A stretch of DNA of 19,938 nucleotides from Actinomycetota bacterium (lineage in GTDB: Bacteria; Actinomycetota; Acidimicrobiia; Acidimicrobiales; JAHWKP01): the NCBI GenBank assembly GCA_019347775.1, contig JAHWKP010000009.1:1-19938 (forward strand), written 5' to 3'. A model generated the notes under the pieces. That model saw nothing but the letters and a program-made list of their open reading frames with translations, ran no database searches and was not told the origin of the DNA. Shown one piece after another: positions 14,595 through 19,938 of this stretch; position 1 is the first letter of the stretch; each line of letters begins with the position of its first letter. Made by a program: the position numbers and the translations under genes.

Positions 14595-15265
14595 TCCTCG
14601 AGTTCTTCGGAGGTATCGCCTCGGCCCGCTGGACGGAGCGGGCTGACGGCAGCCTCCATCACGCAGCGCCCGGCTTCGCTGAGCGAGGCCGGGCGATCTG
14701 CGGCAAACCCGTCTCTTGGGCTCGGCAGGTGCATGGCTCGGATGTGTTGGTCGTTGGGTCGCCGGGGGAGCATGTGGGGGAAGAGGCGGATGCCCTCGTC
14801 ACCACTAACCCCGAGGTCGCCTTGATGGTGCGGACGGCTGACTGCGCACCGATGGCGCTGGCCGCGGCGGAGGGGGTGATCGGGGTCACCCATGGCGGCT
14901 GGAGAGGTTTGCTGGGCGGAGTGGTCGAGTCGACGTGCACCGCAATGCGCCGTCTCGGCGCGTCCAGGATCGAATTGGCGCTCGGTCCGTCCATCCGGCC
15001 GTGCTGCTACTGCTTCTCGTCCGACGACCTTGACTCGGTGGCCGAGGTGTTAGGCGAGTCAGTCCGGTCCCATGACCGCCATGGCAGGCCGGCGCTCGAT
15101 CTTCCCGCAGCGGTGGCGGCCGCCGTCGCACGAGCCGGAGCCGAGCTGACTTTCGCCGATCCGCGGTGTACCGGGTGTGCCGAGGTGGATGGCACTCCCT
15201 CGTTCTGGTCGCACCGGGTCCGCCAGGACGCCGAACGCCAGGCCGTGGTCGCGTGGCTGAACTGA
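14591..15265 (+). CDS. pgeF: PgeF/YfiH (laccase-domain) family protein; start codon uncertain
   Basis: Zinc-dependent enzyme family known both as a peptidoglycan-editing factor and as purine nucleoside phosphorylase/adenosine deaminase-like. Conserved blocks seen: WARQVHGSDV (metal-site His), ADALVT, VRTADCAPM (metal-site Cys), GVTHGGWRGLLGG (metal-site His), LGPSIRPCCY, and FWSHRVRQDAERQAV at the C-terminus. The first canonical in-frame start is GTG 14729, but that falls inside the conserved Q-V-H-G block. The upstream codons from about 14591 read FFGGIASARWTERADGSLHH, which fits the family's N-terminal strand. No ATG, GTG or TTG exists there. ATA 14591 overlaps the ftsZ TAG exactly as ATGA/GTGA junctions do elsewhere, and is used here provisionally (224 aa). 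A sequence error is the main alternative. Confidence 0.85.
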   Translation: MVLEFFGGIASARWTERADGSLHHAAPGFAERGRAICGKPVSWARQVHGSDVLVVGSPGEHVGEEADALVTTNPEVALMVRTADCAPMALAAAEGVIGVTHGGWRGLLGGVVESTCTAMRRLGASRIELALGPSIRPCCYCFSSDDLDSVAEVLGESVRSHDRHGRPALDLPAAVAAAVARAGAELTFADPRCTGCAEVDGTPSFWSHRVRQDAERQAVVAWLN

Positions 15266-15912
15266 CCGCTGCGGCGGTAGGCGCTGCTCTCGAGCGGGTC
15301 AGGTCGCGCATCGCCGACGCGGGCGGGGATCCGTCGAGCGTCACTGTGGTGGCCGTCACCAAAGGGTTCGGCGCCGAGGCTGTGACCGCCGCGCTGGAAG
15401 CCGGTTGCACCGACATCGGTGAGAACTACGCCGCCGAACTGTTGGACAAGGCCCCGGCCACCGCCGGGGCGAGGATCCACTTTCTGGGGGGCATCCAGCG
15501 AAACAAGATCGCTCGACTCGCGCCAGTGGTCCACGTTTGGCAGTCGGTAGACCGGTTGGAGGTCGCCGAGTCGCTGTCACGACGTGCTCCCGGAGCCGAG
15601 ATACTCGTCCAGGTCGATTTGTTGGACGGCGCAGTGGCCGGGCGGTCGGGTGTCTCGGTAGCGGACGTCCCGGGATTCGTCGCATCCATCCGCGATCTGG
15701 GCCTTGACGTGCGGGGCCTGATGGCGATGGGTCCGCCGCCGCCCGAGAATCCGCTGCCGGGGTTCCGCCGCGTGGCCGACCTACGCCAGAGGCTCGGGCT
15801 GTCCGAGCTTTCGTTGGGCATGACCAGCGACCTTGAAGCCGCCGTCGAGGCGGGCTCCACCATGGTCCGGGTGGGCACCGCCCTCTTCGGCCCCCGCCCA
15901 AAGGCACGCTGA
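15253..15912 (+). CDS. PLP-binding YggS/PLPBP (COG0325) family protein
   Basis: Cytoplasmic alanine-racemase-fold protein binding pyridoxal 5'-phosphate, involved in vitamin B6 and amino/keto acid homeostasis and without a proven catalytic reaction. The 219-aa product has the PLP lysine in AVTKGFG (Lys37), IGENYAAEL (55-63), IHFLGGIQRNKI (family usually H-F-I-G-x-L-Q-x-N-K), VWQSVD, GLMAMGPP, and the phosphate-binding end LSLGMTSDLEAAVEAGSTMVRVGTALFGPR. The start is GTG 15253, overlapping pgeF by 13 bp. A longer frame from ATG 15166 reads a pgeF shadow. YggS next to sepF and yggT is a classic Gram-positive arrangement; why it travels with division genes is not understood. Confidence 0.94.
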   Translation: MAELTAAAVGAALERVRSRIADAGGDPSSVTVVAVTKGFGAEAVTAALEAGCTDIGENYAAELLDKAPATAGARIHFLGGIQRNKIARLAPVVHVWQSVDRLEVAESLSRRAPGAEILVQVDLLDGAVAGRSGVSVADVPGFVASIRDLGLDVRGLMAMGPPPPENPLPGFRRVADLRQRLGLSELSLGMTSDLEAAVEAGSTMVRVGTALFGPRPKAR

Positions 15913-15919
15913 GCACAGG

Positions 15920-15936
15920 CCAGCCGTCTAGGCTGG
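15920..15936 (+). promoter_or_regulatory. Inverted repeat before sepF overlapping a possible -10
   Basis: CCAGCC (15920-15925) and GGCTGG (15931-15936) form a 6-bp stem with loop GTCTA. TAGGCT (15929-15934) within it could be a -10 whose start point would fall on or next to the sepF ATG at 15943, implying a leaderless message; sepF has no ribosome site. No clear -35 is seen. Confidence 0.35.
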
Positions 15937-15942
15937 CTCCCA

Positions 15943-16539
15943 ATGGCAGGCATGTTCCGCCGCGCGATGGTCTACCTCGGCCTCGTCGAGGACGACTACG
16001 ACGAGATGTATGACGCTGGCTATGAAGATCCAGCCGTCGGACAGGGTCTTCCTCCGCAGGGCCAGTATCCGCAGCAGGCGCAGCAGGGTTGGCCTCAGAC
16101 CTATGGTCGCCAATTCCCGCCCGCTGAAGGCGAGCCCTCTCATGCCGGCGTGCGTCCGGTGCAGGCTGGATACCGACCCGATCCGAGTGGGCGAGGAGCC
16201 GGCGAGCTTGGCGGTATCGGAACCATCACGCCCCGTCCCACCGTTGTGCGGTCGGTCACGCCGCTGACGAGTGTGCGCCCGCACATCGTCGTGGCTCGTG
16301 ATTTCGGTGACGCCCAGGAGATCGGCCGGCGCTTCCGCGAGGCCCAGGCCGTGATCGCCAATCTGCAGGCAGCCGAGCGCCCGCTTCGACGCCGACTCAT
16401 CGACTTCTGCTCGGGTCTGGCTTTCGGCTCCGGGAAGATGGACAAGGTGGCCGATGGTGTGTTCCTGCTGACGCCTTCGAATGTCGAGGTATCCGAGGAC
16501 GAGAAGAGGCGGCTAGAAGAGCGCGGCTTCCGCGGCTGA
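15943..16539 (+). CDS. sepF: Cell division protein SepF, FtsZ membrane anchor
   Basis: SepF binds the FtsZ C-terminal tail and tethers Z filaments to the membrane; in Actinobacteria without FtsA it is the essential anchor. The 198-aa protein starts with a short amphipathic membrane-binding helix (MAGMFRRAMVYLGL, 1-14). A disordered linker follows (about 18-105), rich in D/Y and then in Q, P and G. The SepF domain (about 110-190) contains RPHIVVARDFGDAQEIGRRF, RRLIDFCSGLAFGSG and VFLLTPSNVEVS, the last being highly characteristic. The linker is long and glutamine/proline-rich around residues 33-60. No ribosome site precedes ATG 15943. It lies 30 nt after yggS and 54 nt before yggT. Confidence 0.95.
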   Translation: MAGMFRRAMVYLGLVEDDYDEMYDAGYEDPAVGQGLPPQGQYPQQAQQGWPQTYGRQFPPAEGEPSHAGVRPVQAGYRPDPSGRGAGELGGIGTITPRPTVVRSVTPLTSVRPHIVVARDFGDAQEIGRRFREAQAVIANLQAAERPLRRRLIDFCSGLAFGSGKMDKVADGVFLLTPSNVEVSEDEKRRLEERGFRG

Positions 16540-16552
16540 TGCACCGGTTCGC

Positions 16553-16569
16553 AGAGCCCTCCGGGCTCT
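16553..16569 (+). terminator. Short hairpin between sepF and yggT
   Basis: AGAGCCC (16553-16559) and GGGCTCT (16563-16569) form a perfect 7-bp stem with a 3-nt loop, 13 nt after the sepF stop. No T-run follows. It may be an attenuator, an RNA-stability element or a weak terminator. Confidence 0.35.
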
Positions 16570-16593
16570 AGCCGACATCCTCCTTCCCGCCCC

Positions 16594-16848
16594 ATGGAAC
16601 TTGTCTGCCGGCTGCTCGACGTCTATCTGATCGTCATATTTGGACGGATCATCCTCTCGTGGTTCCCCACGCCGCCCGGCGGCGTGATGGCGGGTCTGCA
16701 GTCTTTCGCCTACACGCTGACTGAGCCAGTGCTCGCACCGCTCAGAAGGGTCCTGCCAACGGTAGGTTTCGGTGGCATGGGTCTGGATCTGTCGCCGATC
16801 ATCCTGATATTCGGCGCCCGGATCCTGCAAGGGGTCATCTGCACATGA
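16594..16848 (+). CDS. YggT family membrane protein
   Basis: Small integral membrane protein of 84 aa. It has two hydrophobic helices (about 4-22 and 64-82) joined by a segment with the family features RIILSWFPTPPGG and LTEPVLAPLRRVLPTVGFGGMGLDLSPII. YggT-family proteins are nearly always encoded between sepF and divIVA in Gram-positive bacteria and have been linked to osmotic tolerance and to cell shape or division, without a defined biochemical role. ATG 16594 has no recognisable ribosome site in the 54-nt gap after sepF. Its TGA overlaps the divIVA ATG by 4 bp, so divIVA translation is probably coupled to it. Confidence 0.9.
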   Translation: MELVCRLLDVYLIVIFGRIILSWFPTPPGGVMAGLQSFAYTLTEPVLAPLRRVLPTVGFGGMGLDLSPIILIFGARILQGVICT

Positions 16849-17525
16849 GCATGGATCTGTCTCCGAAGACGCTGCGCGAGGTCGAGTTCCGGGAAAAGCT
16901 CCGCGGTTATCACCCCGACGATGTCGACGACTTCCTCGAGCGCGTGGCCGCGGGGCTCGAGACCCTTCTCGACCGCTTGCGCGAGGCCACCGACCGAGCC
17001 AACCGCATGGAAGCCCGCACCACCGACCGCATCGACGACGATGAAGCGCTCAAGCGCACGCTCGTGCTGGCGCAACGCACGGCTGATCTCGCCATCCAAG
17101 AGGCGCAAGAGGCTGCCGCCGCGACGTTGGCCTCCGCTGAGGAAGAAGCTCGGTCTCTGCTCGCCAAAGCCGAGACTCATTCCAACGAGTTGCTGCAGAT
17201 GGGCGAAGCCCAGCTACGTGATGACCTGAGGCGCCTCGAGGATGCCAAGGAGCGCCTTCTGGGCGATCTCGATGAGCTCCGCAGGTGGATGGACTTAGAA
17301 CGCGACCGCCTGCGATCCGCGCTTGGGGACGCCTTGGCTCATATCGAAGACGCCATTCCGGCTGTCAATCCAGCGCCTTACCAGGAGCCAGTCGAGCTGC
17401 CCCCGGAAGGCTTGCAGTGGGGAGAACCCTCGCCGGCGCCCTCATCGGATGCCGATGAGCGATTCTCGCCAGCTCCACCGCCTCGGTCGGGCGAAGACGC
17501 CGAACCTGGCGCGACCAGTGGATAG
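16845..17525 (+). CDS. divIVA: DivIVA/Wag31-family polar scaffold protein
   Basis: Coiled-coil protein that assembles at negatively curved membrane, marking poles and septa and, in Actinobacteria, directing polar growth. The 226-aa product has the conserved N-terminal membrane-binding domain (LSPKTLREVEFREKLRGYHPDDVDDFLERV, 5-34, quoted as two adjoining blocks LSPKTLREVEF and REKLRGYHPDDVDDFLERV). It continues with a long highly charged coiled coil (about 35-165, E/R/L/A-rich), and an acidic proline/serine-rich disordered tail (about 172-226). The order fits Wag31, though the protein is shorter than some relatives. ATG 16845 overlaps the yggT stop by 4 bp (ATGA). A 49-bp gap follows before the next gene. 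Confidence 0.93.
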   Translation: MSMDLSPKTLREVEFREKLRGYHPDDVDDFLERVAAGLETLLDRLREATDRANRMEARTTDRIDDDEALKRTLVLAQRTADLAIQEAQEAAAATLASAEEEARSLLAKAETHSNELLQMGEAQLRDDLRRLEDAKERLLGDLDELRRWMDLERDRLRSALGDALAHIEDAIPAVNPAPYQEPVELPPEGLQWGEPSPAPSSDADERFSPAPPPRSGEDAEPGATSG

Positions 17526-17574
17526 GATGCCGCCCGGCCGTTACCGACCCCAACTCTGATCGGAGAGTGTTTCT

Positions 17575-18513
17575 GTGTTGCTCCTATTGACCATCGCCCT
17601 CGTGCTTGTCGGCGCAGTGGCGCTCGTCATCGGATTCGTGAATGACGCAATGTTCCCGATCTACCTGTCCATCGCGTGCAGCTTGCTGGCTGCCGTGGTG
17701 CTGGTGGTCTTCTCGAGGCTTTCCAGGGCCCGTCTGGAGCCCGCTACTGCTGGGCCGGTCGTTGCCGAAGAGCCGGCTCGCCCGTTGCGTCAGCGGTCCG
17801 GTGCGGAGTTCCCGATCGCCGACTACGAGGACCGTCGCGTCGCTGAGATCGTGCCGCTGCTCAGCGATCTGGATAACGACGAACTGCAGATGGTCAGGGA
17901 GCGTGAGGCCGACGGCCGGAACCGCACCACGGTCATTCGCCGAATCGACGATCTCATGGACGAGCGGACGGGCGTGGCCGTGGGCGCCCGAGACGATGCC
18001 GACCAAGGCGAGGACACCCTTGTCGGAAGCGCCGCGACATTCGGCCGCGATGAAGAGGACGAAGACTTCGAGGACGAAGAGGTCGATGAGGAGGACCTCT
18101 TCCCGATTGCGGACTACGACGAGCTGAGCGTTGCGGAGATACTCCCCGTGCTCGACGAGCTCACCCCCGACGAACTCGAAGAGGTTGGCGATCGCGAGGC
18201 CGAGGGACAGAACCGCGATGCCATCCTCGATCGGGTCGACGCGTTGCTCGACGAGGAAGAGGCGGCTGCGCCGGTGAAGAAGAAGGCCGCCAAGAAGAAG
18301 GCCCCGGCCAAGAAGGCCCCGGCCAAGAAGACGGCGGCATCCAAGAAGAAGGCCGCCAAGAAGAAGGCCCCGGCCAAGAAGAGCACAGCCAAGAAGTCGA
18401 CGGCGAAGAAGTCGGGCGCCAAGAAGTCGACGGCCAAGAAGAGCACCGCGAAGAAGTCGGGCGCCAAGAAGAGCACGGCCAAGAAGTCGGCCGCGAAGCG
18501 GACGGCCCGCTAA
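17575..18513 (+). CDS. Membrane protein with duplicated 52-residue acidic repeat and histone-H1-like lysine tail; function unknown
   Basis: I do not recognise this 312-aa protein as a named family. What is visible: two membrane helices at the N-terminus (about 2-21 and 27-47) with a very short turn; a linker; repeat A (79-130) and repeat B (176-227), both 52 residues and alignable without gaps at about half identity (both begin FPIADY and carry VAEI, DEL, REA and a final DE). An intensely acidic spacer lies between them (about 159-175). The tail (235-312) is made of Lys-Ala-Pro and Ser-Thr-Ala-Lys-Lys units like the C-termini of histone H1, HupB or HBHA. Such tails bind DNA or polyanions. GTG 17575 has GGAGAG 7 nt upstream. 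A membrane-tethered nucleoid-binding role is inference from architecture and from its place after divIVA. Confidence 0.85.
   Translation: MLLLLTIALVLVGAVALVIGFVNDAMFPIYLSIACSLLAAVVLVVFSRLSRARLEPATAGPVVAEEPARPLRQRSGAEFPIADYEDRRVAEIVPLLSDLDNDELQMVREREADGRNRTTVIRRIDDLMDERTGVAVGARDDADQGEDTLVGSAATFGRDEEDEDFEDEEVDEEDLFPIADYDELSVAEILPVLDELTPDELEEVGDREAEGQNRDAILDRVDALLDEEEAAAPVKKKAAKKKAPAKKAPAKKTAASKKKAAKKKAPAKKSTAKKSTAKKSGAKKSTAKKSTAKKSGAKKSTAKKSAAKRTAR
18277..18381 (+). repeat. 39-bp direct repeat inside the lysine-tail coding region
   Basis: The same 39-bp (13-codon) stretch, encoding KKKAAKKKAPAKK, occurs at 18277-18315 and 18343-18381, offset 66 bp, with identical codon choice throughout as far as I can see. 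Identity at the DNA level points to recent tandem duplication or gene conversion rather than protein-level convergence. Confidence 0.85.
18382..18501 (+). repeat. Eight tandem 15-bp units encoding S-(T/G/A)-A-K-K/R
   Basis: Eight in-phase 15-bp units encode STAKK, STAKK, SGAKK, STAKK, STAKK, SGAKK, STAKK and SAAKR. Serine alternates between AGC and TCG codons and alanine between GCC and GCG, so copies differ at synonymous sites. Short tandem repeats of this kind are prone to length change by slippage. Confidence 0.85.
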
Positions 18514-18553
18514 ACCCGGGTCACCCCAACCTTCACTTCGGCGCTGGGTCGAC

Positions 18554-19938
18554 ATGCTCGCCCTGCCGGACAAGCCTGATCACGACGCGCTCGAGCGCGC
18601 CGTTCTCGAATTCTGGGAGCGGGAGGGGACTTTCCAGGCGCTGCGCGAGAAGAACGCGGATGGCCCGCGGTTCAGCTTCATAGACGGGCCAGTTACTGCC
18701 AATAACACGCTCGGTGTTCACACGGCATGGGGTCGAACGCTCAAGGACGTATTCCAGCGCTACAAGGCGCTGCGTGGATTCCATCAGCGATACCAGAACG
18801 GATTCGACTGTCAGGGCCTCTGGATCGAAGTCGGCGTGGAGAAGGAACTCGGGCTTAACTCCAAGCGCGACATCGAGGAGTACGGGCTGGAGCCATTTGC
18901 CCGCAAGTGCCGGGAGGTCGTCGTTCGGTCGGCCCGACAGCTGACCGAGGGATCCATCCGACTAGGGCAGTGGATGGACTGGGGCCGCGACTACTTCACG
19001 TCATCCGACACGAACATCGAATACATCTGGCGATTCCTCAAGATCGTCCACGAGCGGGGCTGGCTATATCTGGGGCATCGGTCCACCGAGTGGTGCCCGC
19101 GGTGTGGCACCTCGATCTCGGCGCACGAGCTAGTGGGCAGCTACGTCGATCGCGAGGATCCGTCCCTGACGGTCAGATTCCCCCTTCTAGATCGGGAGGG
19201 TCAAGCGGTTCTGATCTGGACGACCACGCCGTGGACGCTGCCGGCGAATGTCGCAGTAGCGGTGCGCCCTGAGGCGGAATACGGACGGCTGTCCAACGGC
19301 GACTGGGTTGCGGTCGCGAGAGGCCAAGGCGAGTCGTTCGAGGAGGTCGTGACGGGCTCGGAACTGGTCGGCCTGCGCTACGAGGGCCCATTCGATCACC
19401 TGCCGCCGGGCCGAGACGTGGAGCATCGGATCATCGCCTGGGACGAAGTGTCGCTCGACGAAGGCACAGGGGCAGTGCACATCGCCCCCGGCTGTGGCGC
19501 CGAGGACTTCCAGCTCAGCCGCACCCATGACTTGGATGTCTTGATGCCGGTCGACGAGTCGGGGAAGTTCTTCCCGGACTACGGCTGGCTGGCCGGTCGC
19601 GCGGCCCACGACGCGGCCGACGACATCATCGGAGACCTCCGCTCCCGCGGCGTCCTTGTCGACGCGACGACGATCGTTCACCGCTATCCGGAGTGCTGGC
19701 GGTGTCACACGCCGCTGATCTTCCGGATCTCCGACGACTGGTTCATCTCGGTGGACGAGATCCGGGAACCCATGCGCGAAGCCAACCGCACCGTCGAGTG
19801 GATCCCGGAGTTCATGGGGCGGCGGATGGACGACTGGCTCGTGAACATGGCCGACTGGAACATCTCTCGGCGGCGGTACTACGGCCTGCCGCTGCCCTTC
19901 TATCCCTGTTCCTGCGGCCACCTGAACGTCATCGGATC
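18554..19938 (+). CDS. ileS: Isoleucyl-tRNA synthetase IleRS, N-terminal part (3' end outside window)
   Basis: Class Ia aminoacyl-tRNA synthetase charging tRNA-Ile; the first 461 codons are present. Visible are the N-terminal catalytic region (FSFIDGPVTANNTLGVHTAW, 40-59) and GFDCQGLWIEVGVEKELGL. The zinc-type knuckle WCPRCG (180-185) follows, then the editing (CP1) domain with WTTTPWTLPANVA (222-234) and GTGAVHIAPGCGAEDF (304-319), a second Cys pair (CWRCH, 381-385), and MADWNISRRRYYGLPLP. The KMSKS loop lies beyond the window. The usual HIGH tetrad is replaced by GVHT. IleRS rather than ValRS or LeuRS is supported by the editing-domain wording and the D-W-N-I-S-R-x-R-Y-x-G block. ATG 18554 has no ribosome site; the 40-nt gap is too short for a T-box. 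Confidence 0.92.
   Translation, partial: MLALPDKPDHDALERAVLEFWEREGTFQALREKNADGPRFSFIDGPVTANNTLGVHTAWGRTLKDVFQRYKALRGFHQRYQNGFDCQGLWIEVGVEKELGLNSKRDIEEYGLEPFARKCREVVVRSARQLTEGSIRLGQWMDWGRDYFTSSDTNIEYIWRFLKIVHERGWLYLGHRSTEWCPRCGTSISAHELVGSYVDREDPSLTVRFPLLDREGQAVLIWTTTPWTLPANVAVAVRPEAEYGRLSNGDWVAVARGQGESFEEVVTGSELVGLRYEGPFDHLPPGRDVEHRIIAWDEVSLDEGTGAVHIAPGCGAEDFQLSRTHDLDVLMPVDESGKFFPDYGWLAGRAAHDAADDIIGDLRSRGVLVDATTIVHRYPECWRCHTPLIFRISDDWFISVDEIREPMREANRTVEWIPEFMGRRMDDWLVNMADWNISRRRYYGLPLPFYPCSCGHLNVIG

Noticed and set aside
18277..18501. Repeat array considered as CRISPR
   Set aside because: The units are in-frame codons within one long gene, have no spacers of unique sequence, and encode a lysine-rich tail.
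18514..18553. T-box or other leader for ileS
   Set aside because: The gap is only 40 nt and contains little beyond the 8-nt palindrome ACCCGGGT; there is no room for a specifier stem and antiterminator.

Overview
This window is a division and cell wall (dcw) cluster from a high-GC Gram-positive bacterium, almost certainly a member of the Actinomycetota. The evidence is the gene order, the meso-DAP-type MurE (DNPR motif), the run ftsZ-pgeF-yggS-sepF-yggT-divIVA, the absence of ftsA, the heavy use of GTG starts and the G/C-rich third codon positions. The IleRS subtype and the general protein style suggest a lineage away from the model mycobacteria and streptomycetes, perhaps Acidimicrobiia or a neighbour. 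That placement is a guess. Every convincing gene lies on the + strand.

Layout. Bases 1-185 hold the last 60 codons of an ABC-2-type permease. A hairpin at 210-239 separates it from a clear promoter (TTGACC-17-TATGGT), which is overlaid by four GTGG boxes exactly 10 bp apart, the expected form of an MraZ autoregulatory operator. mraZ follows, then a 196-nt leader rich in inverted repeats, then rsmH. From rsmH to ftsQ the genes are packed: ftsL, ftsI, murE, mraY, murD, ftsW, murG, murC, murB, ftsQ. Many junctions are ATGA/GTGA 4-bp overlaps, which suggests translational coupling. murF, normally between murE and mraY, is absent. MurE itself is short, with part of its central domain missing.

A 147-bp spacer precedes ftsZ. 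It carries its own promoter (TTGACC-18-TACGGT), a perfect actinobacterial-type DnaA box between the -35 and -10, and two inverted repeats. Downstream are pgeF (no canonical start codon at its apparent N-terminus), yggS, sepF, yggT and divIVA. Next comes an unusual 312-aa gene encoding two membrane helices, two equal-length copies of a 52-residue acidic helical repeat, and a lysine/alanine histone-H1-like tail. The window ends inside ileS.

How the genes work together. MurC, MurD and MurE build the cytoplasmic UDP-MurNAc-peptide. MurB makes the UDP-MurNAc precursor. MraY and MurG make lipid I and lipid II. FtsW and FtsI polymerise and cross-link septal peptidoglycan. FtsZ is anchored by SepF, and FtsQ and FtsL form the periplasmic divisome link. 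DivIVA marks poles and septa. The most interesting items are the membrane protein with a histone-like tail, the DnaA box inside the ftsZ promoter, the missing murF and the structured rsmH leader.
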